Assembly (NCBI GenBank): GCA_002483745.1
Contig: DLIM01000006.1
Span: forward strand, 1-17,951
DNA length: 17,951 nt
Reading direction: 5' to 3'
Source: Caryophanales bacterium UBA7642
Lineage (GTDB): Bacteria; Bacillota_I; Bacilli_A; RFN20; CAG-288
The notes under the pieces are model-generated. The model was given only the letters and a program-made list of their open reading frames with translations. It had not been told where the DNA came from and did no database searches. Each line of letters opens with the position of its first letter. The first letter of the stretch is position 1. The position numbers were made by a program, and so were the translations under genes. Below, piece by piece: positions 1 to 6,917 of the stretch.

Positions 1-77
1 TGGTGACCCGAGCGGGATTCGGACCCGCGTATGTAGCCTTGAGAGGGCTAAGACTTAAGCCGCTTGTCGATCGGGCC
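1..77 (-). tRNA. tRNA-Glu (anticodon CTC)
   Basis: Read on the minus strand this folds into a complete cloverleaf. It has a 7-bp acceptor stem (GGCCCGA with TCGGGTC, one G-U pair), a 3-bp D stem GAC/GTC, a 5-bp anticodon stem TAGCC/GGCTA around the loop CTCTCAA, and a T stem GCGGG/CCCGC. A encoded CCA end lies exactly at the window edge. The anticodon is CTC, so it reads GAG (Glu). The body resembles the usual Bacillus-type tRNA-Glu, which carries TTC instead. It is transcribed divergently from rpsB. Downstream sequence is outside the window, so membership of a tRNA cluster cannot be judged. Confidence 0.95.
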
Positions 78-91
78 AATTTAGCTTTACT

Positions 92-120
92 ACTATATCG
101 AAAATGAATGAGATAATCAA
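92..120 (-). promoter_or_regulatory. Promoter of the tRNA-Glu gene
   Basis: On the minus strand a -35 box TTGATT (120-115) and a -10 box TATAGT (97-92) are separated by exactly 17 nt. The -10 box ends 14 nt before the mature tRNA 5' end, the right distance for a short 5' leader removed by RNase P. Confidence 0.7.
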
Positions 121-182
121 GAGTTTACTGCAAAAATAGGATAAATATAAAGCTTTTATATATATTTTATATATAATAATAC

Positions 183-211
183 TTGTTACTAAACTCTAAG
201 TATGGTAGAAT
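183..211 (+). promoter_or_regulatory. Promoter of rpsB-tsf with extended -10
   Basis: A -35 box TTGTTA (183-188) and a -10 box TAGAAT (206-211) are spaced by 17 nt. A TG dinucleotide one base upstream of the -10 makes an extended -10 element. The predicted transcript starts near 218, which gives an rpsB leader of about 160 nt. Confidence 0.65.
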
Positions 212-217
212 TCTTTT

Positions 218-381
218 CGCGCTTAATCATTAAGTGCAATAACCATAGATGGGAATCTTGCCGACAAGTACATCCTGCCGTACCAATCTCTAGAACTAGC
301 AATTACATTGGCTAGCTATACTTAGCAGAATGGGTTAGCATCTCGAACCATCTAGAAGTTCAACAAAAAGGGGGCTCTATC
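218..381 (+). promoter_or_regulatory. Structured 5' leader of rpsB mRNA, candidate S2 autoregulatory element
   Basis: The leader between the predicted start site and the rpsB ATG can form several helices. An 8-bp hairpin (219-226 with 230-237, loop TCA, one G-U pair) lies at the very 5' end. A 7-bp long-range helix pairs TAGATGG (246-252) with CCATCTA (348-354). It encloses shorter stems CTTG/CAAG (257-260 with 265-268, loop CCGA) and CTAGC/GCTAG (296-300 with 311-315). GCTC (374-377) can pair with GAGC (384-387) across the start codon, beside the strong Shine-Dalgarno AAGGGG (369-374). Ribosomal protein operons are often controlled by feedback binding of a product to such leaders; applying that here is inference. 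I do not recognise a named RNA family. Confidence 0.5.
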
Positions 382-1488
382 ATGAGCGAAGAAGTAAAGA
401 AGGACGTCGTTGCTGCGCCTACTGCCGTTGATGAGAAGAAAGATGTTATGGCCACTACTGTCCACAAGGACACTGACCCTGTTGTTTCTGCTAAGACTTT
501 ATTAGATGCCGGTTGCCATTTTGGTCACAGAGTTTCTCGTTGGAATCCGAAGATGAAGCAGTTCATTTACGGAAAGAGAAATAATCTTCATATCATCGAT
601 TTAAACAAGTCTGTTACTCAGATGCAGACTGCTTATATGGCTTTAAAGGATATCGTTTCTAAGGGTGGCAAGGTTCTCTTTGTTGGAACTAAGGCCTACG
701 CTCAGAAAGCTATTCAGGAAGAGGCTGTCCGTTCTGGCTCTTTCTATGTTGCTCATCGTTGGTTAGGTGGAACCTTAACTAACTTCAGAACTATCTGCAA
801 ACGTATTTCTTTATTAAAGGAAATCGAACAGAAGGAGTTAAGTGGTGAATTAGATAAGCTTCCTAAGAAGGAAATTGCTGAACAGCTTAAGTTAAAGGCT
901 AAGCTTTCTCAGAACTTAGAGGGAATCAAGGAAATCAGATTACTTCCTAATGCTCTTGTTGTTGTTGATCCTAAGACTGAGCATAATGCTGTTGCTGAAG
1001 CCAAGGCTCTTCATATTCCTGTCTTTGCTTTAGGTGATACTAACACTGATCCTGAAGAAGTGGATTATCTTGTTCCTGCTAACGATGATGGCGAAGCTTC
1101 TATCCGTATTATTGTCGGATTATTTGCTGATGCTGTCGTTGAAGGAAAAGGCGGAGAACCTTTATATGCTTATAAGAATGCCACTGCCGCTACTCAGACT
1201 ATGTCTGATATGCTTAAGTCCGTTGATTCTAATGAGCAGATCAAGTCTATCCGTATGAAGTTACGTGATGATGCTATTGCTATGAGAAAGGCTAAGAAAG
1301 GCCGTATCCGTAAACGTTTCATCAAGAAGGATTTCCATAATTTCCACAATGACAACAACGGTGGAGAGAACCATGGTAATGGCGGATTCCACAATAACAA
1401 CAATGGCGCTGCCAATAACACCGCTACTGCTCCTAAGACTGATGCTGACGCTTCCTCTGATAACCAAAAGGACACGGAGGCTAAGTAG
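382..1488 (+). CDS. rpsB: 30S ribosomal protein S2 with N- and C-terminal extensions
   Basis: S2 is a primary 30S subunit protein near the mRNA exit side. The S2 core begins around residue 35 with the family pattern LLDAGCHFGHRVSRWNPKMK and runs to about residue 300. The protein has 368 residues, against roughly 240-260 in most bacteria. The excess is an N-terminal stretch of about 33 charged residues plus a long tail. The tail begins with a basic run (KKGRIRKRFIKK, ending at residue 316). A segment rich in His, Asn and Gly follows (about 317-346), then an acidic/Thr/Ala/Asp end. The ATG at 382 has a strong Shine-Dalgarno 8 nt upstream, so the N-terminal extension appears genuinely translated. 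It is the first gene of a two-gene operon; the tsf ribosome-binding site lies inside its last codons. Confidence 0.97.
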   Translation: MSEEVKKDVVAAPTAVDEKKDVMATTVHKDTDPVVSAKTLLDAGCHFGHRVSRWNPKMKQFIYGKRNNLHIIDLNKSVTQMQTAYMALKDIVSKGGKVLFVGTKAYAQKAIQEEAVRSGSFYVAHRWLGGTLTNFRTICKRISLLKEIEQKELSGELDKLPKKEIAEQLKLKAKLSQNLEGIKEIRLLPNALVVVDPKTEHNAVAEAKALHIPVFALGDTNTDPEEVDYLVPANDDGEASIRIIVGLFADAVVEGKGGEPLYAYKNATAATQTMSDMLKSVDSNEQIKSIRMKLRDDAIAMRKAKKGRIRKRFIKKDFHNFHNDNNGGENHGNGGFHNNNNGAANNTATAPKTDADASSDNQKDTEAK

Positions 1489-1490
1489 AC

Positions 1491-2378
1491 ATGAGTGAAT
1501 TAATCGACTTAATCAAACAGCTTCGTGAACGTACTGGTGCTGGTATCATGGATTGCAAGAAGGCTCTTCTTGCCAATGATTCCGACATTGAGAAGTCAGT
1601 TATTTGGCTTAGGGAAAAAGGCATTGCTAAGCAGGCCAGCAAGGCTTCACGTGTTGCTGCCGAAGGTGTTGCCTGGGTCTTAACTGATGGCAACAAGGCT
1701 GCTGTCATTGAAATCAATTGTGAAACTGATTTCGTTGCTAATTCCGATCCTTTCAGAAACTTAGTCAAGGAAGTCAATGAGATTATCCTTAAGACTGAGC
1801 CTAAGGATAAGGATGAAGCTATGTTAGCCAAGAATTCTGACGGCAAAGATATCAAGGAACTCTTCCTTGAAGCCGGCATCAAGCTTGGCGAAAAACTTGA
1901 CTTCAGAAGATTTGCTATCGTCAACAAGACTGACGATGAAGTCTTCGGACCTTATATCCATATGAATGGCAAGATTGCTACCTTGGTTGTTCTTAAGGGT
2001 GGTAATTCCGAAGTTGCTAACGGCATTGCCTTAAATGTCTGCTCCAACAATCCTAACTATATTACTGATAAGGAAATCCCGGCTGAAGATATCGCTAAGG
2101 AAACCGAGATTGAAAAACAGGCTTCATTATCTGATCCTAGCTTTGCTAAGAAACCTGTTCAGATTCAGGAAAAGATTATCGAGGGACGTGTTCACAAGAA
2201 CCTCTGCTCCTCTGTCTTAGTTGATGAAGAATATGTTCTCGATGAGACTAAGAAGGTCTCTGATGTTCTTAAAGAGAACAACGCTTCTGTCATTAAGACT
2301 ATCCGCTTTGCTGTCGGTGAAGGCATCGAGAAACGTCACGATGACTTTGCTGCCGAAGTCGCCAATCAGGTTAAGTAA
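1491..2378 (+). CDS. tsf: Translation elongation factor Ts
   Basis: EF-Ts is the guanine nucleotide exchange factor that recycles EF-Tu in the cytoplasm. The 295-residue product opens with the UBA-like TS-N domain and the family motif LRERTGAGIMDCKKAL (about residues 11-26). It also shows the EF-Ts signature ENCETDFVA-like stretch (INCETDFVANSD, about residues 75-86). The dimerisation/core region follows and the length is normal. The ATG lies 2 nt after the rpsB stop codon, and its Shine-Dalgarno (GGAG, 1475-1478) is within the end of rpsB. The two are therefore translated from one mRNA, as in most bacteria. An intrinsic terminator follows directly. Confidence 0.97.
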   Translation: MSELIDLIKQLRERTGAGIMDCKKALLANDSDIEKSVIWLREKGIAKQASKASRVAAEGVAWVLTDGNKAAVIEINCETDFVANSDPFRNLVKEVNEIILKTEPKDKDEAMLAKNSDGKDIKELFLEAGIKLGEKLDFRRFAIVNKTDDEVFGPYIHMNGKIATLVVLKGGNSEVANGIALNVCSNNPNYITDKEIPAEDIAKETEIEKQASLSDPSFAKKPVQIQEKIIEGRVHKNLCSSVLVDEEYVLDETKKVSDVLKENNASVIKTIRFAVGEGIEKRHDDFAAEVANQVK

Positions 2379-2386
2379 AAAAGATT

Positions 2387-2428
2387 GGGCTATTAAGAAA
2401 TCTTTGATTCCTTAGTAGCCCTTTTCTT
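2387..2428 (+). terminator. Intrinsic terminator after tsf
   Basis: An 11-bp stem, GGGCTATTAAG (2387-2397) with CTTAGTAGCCC (2411-2421), contains one G-U pair. It has a 13-nt loop and is followed by TTTTCTT. It begins 8 nt after the tsf stop and separates rpsB-tsf from pyrH. Confidence 0.9.
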
Positions 2429-2562
2429 AAAATAATTTAAAAGCAATTTCTTTTCTATAAAAGGTGTTGCTTAATATCTCAACATTAAATTTCTTCTCTC
2501 TTAATTAGCTACTATCAAATAAGATCAAAATAATTTAGAATATATAATTAACGGGGTAATTT

Positions 2563-3282
2563 ATGCAAAGCAAATACAAAAGAATATTGTTGAAGATTTC
2601 CGGAGAAGCTTTAGAAGATAAAAACGAGCATTCTCCTTATAGTCATGCTTTTTTAGATGAAATTTGCTCCATTGTTTCTTCTATAACAAAGATGGGGACT
2701 GAGGTCGCCATTGTTGTAGGTGGTGGAAATATCTGGAGAGGCAAATTAGCCGAAAGCTTAGGCATTGAAAGATGCCAAGGCGATTATATGGGCATGTTGG
2801 CTACGATTATGAATGCTATGGCTTTACAATCCTATTTTGAAAAGAACGGCTTAGTAGCCAGAGTCATGTCTGCTATTCCTGTCAATGATTGCTGTGAGCC
2901 TTTCATAACTAGAAAGGCTATCAGCCATCTCGATAAGAAAGAAGTTGTTATCTTCGCCGCTGGTGTTGGCTCTCCTTTCTTCACTACTGATACCGCCGCT
3001 GCTTTAAGAGCTAAGGAAATCAATGCTGATGGTATCTTTATGGGCAAGAACGGTGTTGAAGGCGTCTATGAGGATGATCCTAATATCAACAAGAATGCTA
3101 AGCTTATCAAACGTATCACTTACAAAGAAATTCTTAGCAGAGGCCTTAAGGTTATGGACAGTACCGCTGTCGGCTTACTTGAAGACAGCAATATTCATAT
3201 CCGTGTCTTCAATATGAACAATCCTCTTAATGCCATCAAAGTAGTAAAAGGCGAGGATATAGGTACCCTTATTACTAAGTAA
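2563..3282 (+). CDS. pyrH: UMP kinase
   Basis: PyrH phosphorylates UMP to UDP with ATP. It belongs to the bacterial hexameric amino-acid-kinase fold, unrelated to eukaryotic UMP/CMP kinases. Visible motifs are the N-terminal KRILLKISGEAL (residues 5-16), the glycine-rich VVGGGNIWRG (about 51-60), and the C-terminal-half DTAAALRAKEINAD with MGKNGVEGVYEDDP. The 239-residue length is normal. The ATG is preceded by ACGGGG. It lies 134 nt beyond the tsf terminator in a very A+T-rich gap. A TATAAT occurs at 2543-2548, but no matching -35 is evident and its start site would almost touch the Shine-Dalgarno, so I do not call a promoter. Its place between tsf and frr is the classic bacterial order. Confidence 0.97.
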   Translation: MQSKYKRILLKISGEALEDKNEHSPYSHAFLDEICSIVSSITKMGTEVAIVVGGGNIWRGKLAESLGIERCQGDYMGMLATIMNAMALQSYFEKNGLVARVMSAIPVNDCCEPFITRKAISHLDKKEVVIFAAGVGSPFFTTDTAAALRAKEINADGIFMGKNGVEGVYEDDPNINKNAKLIKRITYKEILSRGLKVMDSTAVGLLEDSNIHIRVFNMNNPLNAIKVVKGEDIGTLITK

Positions 3283-3294
3283 GGACTTTATTAA

Positions 3295-3322
3295 TTAACT
3301 CTCTCCTAGTAAAATATATATT
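3295..3322 (+). promoter_or_regulatory. Candidate promoter of frr-uppS-cdsA-dxr-rseP
   Basis: TTAACT (3295-3300) and TATATT (3317-3322) are spaced by 16 nt and lie between pyrH and frr. The matches are 4/6 and 5/6 to the sigma-A boxes, but the region is A+T-rich, so a chance match is possible. There is no convincing terminator after pyrH, so read-through from pyrH is also likely. Confidence 0.35.
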
Positions 3323-3347
3323 ATTAGAAAGCCAATTGGAGGCAATT

Positions 3348-3890
3348 ATGGATTATTTAACAGAATGTAACGGTAAGATGGATAAGTCGATTGAGTCTTT
3401 AAAAGATTCTTTAGGAACTCTTAGAGCTGGAAGAGTATCTCCTGCTTTATTAGATCGAGTTATGGTTAACTGCTATGACTCTAACATGCCTTTAAAGCAC
3501 GTTGCTTCAGTAGTTGTTTTAGCTGCTACTGATTTACAGGTCAAGCCCTTTGATCCTTCTACTGTTAAGGAAATCATCGGTGGAATCAACAAGGCTGATT
3601 TAGGCTGCAATGTAGTTGTTAACGGTGGAACTATTATTCTTAAGTTCCCTGCTCCTAGTGAAGATAGACGTCAGGAGCTCATTAAGCAGGCTAGAAAGTA
3701 TGCTGAAGATGGCAAGGTTGCATTAAGAAACATCCGTAAGGACTATAACAACAAGGTCAAGAAGGATGAAACTTTAAGTGAAGATATGCAGCATGACACC
3801 CTTGATGAGATTCAGAAGTCTACTGATGAACATACTGTTACTGCTGATAAGCTTCTTACTGCCAAGATCAACGATATCGAGACTATCTAA
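3348..3890 (+). CDS. frr: Ribosome recycling factor
   Basis: RRF, with EF-G, splits the post-termination ribosome. The 180-residue product carries the family motif LRAGRVSPALLDRVMV near residues 27-42, the PAPSEDRRQELIKQARKYAED segment in the second half (shown by its key PxPSEDRR and KxArkyAE residues), and the C-terminal helix ending TADKLLTAKINDIETI. I start the gene at ATG 3348. A TTG at 3336 is also in frame, but it overlaps the Shine-Dalgarno GGAGG (3338-3342) that sits 5 nt before the ATG, and RRFs normally begin near the residue chosen here. It is the first gene of a tight five-gene run, with uppS only 3 nt downstream. Confidence 0.96.
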   Translation: MDYLTECNGKMDKSIESLKDSLGTLRAGRVSPALLDRVMVNCYDSNMPLKHVASVVVLAATDLQVKPFDPSTVKEIIGGINKADLGCNVVVNGGTIILKFPAPSEDRRQELIKQARKYAEDGKVALRNIRKDYNNKVKKDETLSEDMQHDTLDEIQKSTDEHTVTADKLLTAKINDIETI

Positions 3891-3893
3891 AAG

Positions 3894-4637
3894 ATGCCTA
3901 GTCAGCAACCAAGTGTTATTCAACAAAAGCCTTTAAGACACATAGCTTTTATTATGGACGGAAATGGACGCTGGGCTAAAAAGCGTCTTTTGCCTAGGAC
4001 CATGGGACATAAAGCTGGCGTCAATAGGATCAAGGAGATTATCACTAGCTGCTATGATGATTATGGTATCTATGCTGCCTCTTTGTATGCCTTTTCGACT
4101 GAGAACTGGAATCGCCCTCAAAAAGAGGTTGATACAATCTTTAAGCTTCTAAAAGAGTTCTTTACTAAAGAAATCGATTATTTTATGAAGCGAGGAACTA
4201 AAATCAATGTTTTAGGTGACTTAGAAGATCCCCGCTTTCCTTTTGATACTAAGAAAGTCATCAATGAAGCCATTGATATGACTAAGAATAACGACAAGAA
4301 TGTCTTTAATGTTTTGCTCAACTATGGCGGAAGAGCTGATATCCTTAAAGCTACTAAGGAATTGGCTTTAGAGGCTAAAGAAGGTAAGATTGATCCTAAT
4401 ACGATTACTTTCTCTGATTTCGAAAGTCATCTTTATACCAAAGACCTATCTAATGTTGATCTTTTGATCAGGACTAGCGGTGAAGAAAGAATCTCTAATT
4501 GCCTTCTTTATCAGATAGCTTATTCGGAACTGATATTCGATCCTACTTACTGGCCTGACTTTGATAAGAAAGAATTAGCTAAGTGTATTGAAATCTATAA
4601 TTCCCGTGATCGCCGTTTTGGTGCCATAAAGAAATAA
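3894..4637 (+). CDS. uppS: Undecaprenyl (polyprenyl) diphosphate synthase, cis-prenyltransferase
   Basis: UppS condenses isopentenyl diphosphate units onto farnesyl diphosphate in cis, making the C55 lipid carrier for cell-wall glycans. The signature HIAFIMDGNGRWAKKR occurs near the N-terminus, with the catalytic/Mg-binding Asp at residue 22. The C-terminal family block LLIRTSGEERISN...YSELIF...WPDF is present. The 247-residue length is normal. The ATG is 3 nt after the frr stop and 1 nt separates its own stop from cdsA. No strong Shine-Dalgarno is seen, so translational coupling to frr is likely. Its presence argues for a lipid-linked envelope polymer such as peptidoglycan, unlike wall-less mollicutes. 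Confidence 0.96.
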   Translation: MPSQQPSVIQQKPLRHIAFIMDGNGRWAKKRLLPRTMGHKAGVNRIKEIITSCYDDYGIYAASLYAFSTENWNRPQKEVDTIFKLLKEFFTKEIDYFMKRGTKINVLGDLEDPRFPFDTKKVINEAIDMTKNNDKNVFNVLLNYGGRADILKATKELALEAKEGKIDPNTITFSDFESHLYTKDLSNVDLLIRTSGEERISNCLLYQIAYSELIFDPTYWPDFDKKELAKCIEIYNSRDRRFGAIKK

Positions 4638-4638
4638 A

Positions 4639-5730
4639 ATGAATAAACTAAGTACCTCTTCGAAGAATTCTATGCATACAAGAGAAATTACCGCAGTTGT
4701 TCTACTGGGGGTATTAATACCTTGCGTGCTTTTTGGTAACTGGGCTTTCTTTATTCTTATGGTGCTCCTTTCAATTGTCGGAGTCAGTGAGATTTTAAGA
4801 GCTCCGGGTCCTAAAAAGTACAACATCTGGGTAAAACTAGTTGTTTATGTTTTTGTCCTTTCTTTTATTTTCTGGGTGTTCTTGAAGAATTATCTTTCTG
4901 ATCATGACTACTATTCCGGTAATAGATTCTACATGACCGATATCTTTGTCTCCATAACCGGAATAATCCTTTATGCCTTAGTTCTCTTCCTAATCGCTGT
5001 TATCACTCCCAAAGTCCAACTATCGGATGTCACTTATTTATTCACGATGGGTATTGTCTTTGCCTTAGGATTCCAAGGTATGTTCTTCTTAAGGTATTTT
5101 CCTAATGGCACTGGTGTTATCCGTTACACTGATTATCTGACTTATCCTTCTTGGAATTCTAGTGGTGTAGCCTTTGGTGAGTACTTTACCTCCTATTATT
5201 CGGCCTATAACTTAAATCAGACTCTTTGCTCATCGGTCATTTTCTTCTTTATGCTGATTGGTACTTGGGCTGGAGATGCCGGCGCTTATTTCGTTGGTAT
5301 CTTATTTGGAAAGCATCGAATGAATCCAAGAATTTCTCCTCACAAGACTTGGGAAGGCTTCTTTGGGGGAATGCTGATTTCGATTGTTTGCTCGTTGAGT
5401 TTTGCGGCTTTGTTGGAATACGGATTCAATATTCCTCTTATTCCTGGTCTTGTTCAATTCCATAATTCCGACCTCTTGCTTTCTATGAATGTCCTCGGCG
5501 GACATGCAGTGGTCTTTATGGTTATCTTAGCTGCCTTAATGCCAATAGTTGGTAATGTTGGCGGCTTCCTTTATTCTTTAGTTAAGAGACAATTTGGCAT
5601 CAAGGACTTCGGAACTATTTTCCCAGGACATGGCGGAGTCATTGACCGTTTTGATTCAATTATGATTAACTCTATTGCTATGTCTATCATCATCTATTTA
5701 ACTGCTAATGCTTGGGCTTTCACTTTATGA
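4639..5730 (+). CDS. cdsA: Phosphatidate cytidylyltransferase (CDP-diglyceride synthase)
   Basis: CdsA converts phosphatidic acid and CTP into CDP-diacylglycerol, the precursor of bacterial phospholipids, in the cytoplasmic membrane. The C-terminal CDS signature is intact at about residues 312-338: SLVKR, then KDFG, then PGHGGVIDRFD, including the metal-binding Asp. Upstream is GTWAGDAGAYFVG followed by the GKHR/ISPHKTWEG block. Multiple hydrophobic membrane segments are visible. At 363 residues it is about 90-100 longer than the common 260-280. The extra length lies mainly in the N-terminal half, with polar Tyr/Ser-rich loops around residues 90-105 and 155-195. It ends in TGA overlapping the dxr ATG (ATGA). 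Confidence 0.94.
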   Translation: MNKLSTSSKNSMHTREITAVVLLGVLIPCVLFGNWAFFILMVLLSIVGVSEILRAPGPKKYNIWVKLVVYVFVLSFIFWVFLKNYLSDHDYYSGNRFYMTDIFVSITGIILYALVLFLIAVITPKVQLSDVTYLFTMGIVFALGFQGMFFLRYFPNGTGVIRYTDYLTYPSWNSSGVAFGEYFTSYYSAYNLNQTLCSSVIFFFMLIGTWAGDAGAYFVGILFGKHRMNPRISPHKTWEGFFGGMLISIVCSLSFAALLEYGFNIPLIPGLVQFHNSDLLLSMNVLGGHAVVFMVILAALMPIVGNVGGFLYSLVKRQFGIKDFGTIFPGHGGVIDRFDSIMINSIAMSIIIYLTANAWAFTL

Positions 5731-6914
5731 AAGAAAAGATCATTGTTTTAGGGTCAACTGGATCGATTGGACGTCAATGCTTAGATATTCTTAAATACTC
5801 CTTTGATTATGAGCTTGTCGGAGTTTCTTTAAACAGTCACTATGAAGTCTTGGAACCTTACCTGAATTATTTTGATTCCTTAAGGTATGTTGCTATCTGT
5901 GATAAAAAGAAAGCCGATGAATTTAAGAAGCTTCATCCTTCTTATACGGTTATCTCTGGAGAAGGATGCAACTTAGAGATTTTAAAGAAAAACCCAGAGG
6001 CTACCGTTTTTAATTCTCTGATTGGAAATATTGGATTAAGGCCGGCTTTATTAGCCTTAAGACAGAATCAGGACTTGCTTCTATCCAATAAGGAGTCGCT
6101 AGTTATTGGCTCCTCATTGATTAGAAAAGAATTAGCTAATTCTAAAGGACATCTTTATCCAGTTGATTCCGAACATGTGGGATTAGCAAAGATCTTAGCT
6201 CAGCTGAAAAAAGAAAAAGTCTCTAAGTCACAGATAAACCGTCTTATTGTTACTGCCTCCGGCGGAGCATTAAGAGATGTTAAAATCGATGACTTAAAGA
6301 AAGTCACTCCTAAGAAGGTTCTTAATCATCCTACTTGGGCTATGGGTCCTAAAATTACGGTTGATTCTGCTACTTTAGTCAATAAGGGATATGAAGTCAT
6401 TGAAGCTAGCGTTCTTTTTGATTTCCCTATTGAGAAGGTTGCTGCTGTTATCTGCCGGGAATCCCTTGTTCATGCTTTAGTTCAGTATCAGGATGACAAG
6501 TATCTTTATGAATATTCACCCTGTGATATGAAAGTCGCTATCAGTTATGCTTTGTCTAAAGGAAAACAAGAAATCCATCATAACAATCAGGAAGATATAG
6601 AGAGAGTAAAGAAACTTCATTTTAATAAGATTGATGCTTCTTTCTATCCTTTATTTAAATTAACCATAAACACCTATATGAAGTATGGCAACGCTGGTAT
6701 GATATACTACAATGCAGTTGACACTTTAGCGGTTAATTCATTCCTGAAAGGCGAGATTCCCTTTGATTACATAAGAGAAAGTCTTATGTTTACCTTCGAG
6801 GAAATGCCTTCTCTTCCCACCCTAACGGAAGATAACCTTCCTGACATTGAAAAAGCTGCTCAGGAATTTGCTTCTCAGGTCCTAATTAAAGTCTCTTTGC
6901 TCTTAGTGAGGTAA
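5727..6914 (+). CDS. dxr: 1-deoxy-D-xylulose 5-phosphate reductoisomerase, divergent
   Basis: Dxr rearranges and reduces DXP to 2-C-methyl-D-erythritol 4-phosphate with NADPH, the committed step of the MEP isoprenoid pathway; UppS in this operon consumes the products. The start is ATG 5727, overlapping the cdsA stop; an in-frame TTG at 5712 is less likely. Seen motifs are the nucleotide-binding VLGSTGSIG near the N-terminus, SNKESLV, the metal ligands in PVDSEH (D147, E149), HPTWAMGPKITVDSATLVNKG (H201, W204), and EVIEA. Length is 395 residues, normal. The usual IHPQS motif is replaced by ICRES (C243), and the later NAANE-type motif reads NAVDT. Family membership is clear; full activity is inferred, not shown. 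Confidence 0.93.
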   Translation: MKEKIIVLGSTGSIGRQCLDILKYSFDYELVGVSLNSHYEVLEPYLNYFDSLRYVAICDKKKADEFKKLHPSYTVISGEGCNLEILKKNPEATVFNSLIGNIGLRPALLALRQNQDLLLSNKESLVIGSSLIRKELANSKGHLYPVDSEHVGLAKILAQLKKEKVSKSQINRLIVTASGGALRDVKIDDLKKVTPKKVLNHPTWAMGPKITVDSATLVNKGYEVIEASVLFDFPIEKVAAVICRESLVHALVQYQDDKYLYEYSPCDMKVAISYALSKGKQEIHHNNQEDIERVKKLHFNKIDASFYPLFKLTINTYMKYGNAGMIYYNAVDTLAVNSFLKGEIPFDYIRESLMFTFEEMPSLPTLTEDNLPDIEKAAQEFASQVLIKVSLLLVR

Positions 6915-6917
6915 AAC

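Noticed and set aside
218..381. T-box or other known riboswitch in the rpsB leader
   Set aside because: No T-box sequence, no terminator/antiterminator pair and no recognisable metabolite aptamer core were found. A ribosomal-protein leader fits better.
3307..3328. Inverted repeat CTAGTAA/TTATTAG as a pyrH terminator
   Set aside because: The stem is A+T-rich with a G-U pair and is not followed by a U tract. It more likely reflects the A+T-rich promoter region.
3336..3347. Upstream TTG start for frr
   Set aside because: The TTG overlaps the ribosome-binding site GGAGG that serves ATG 3348, and the added residues are not typical of RRF.
5724..5751. UGA read as tryptophan (mycoplasma code), extending cdsA
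   Set aside because: The TGA forms an ATGA overlap with the dxr start, reading through would add only seven residues before a TAG, and Trp is encoded by TGG throughout.
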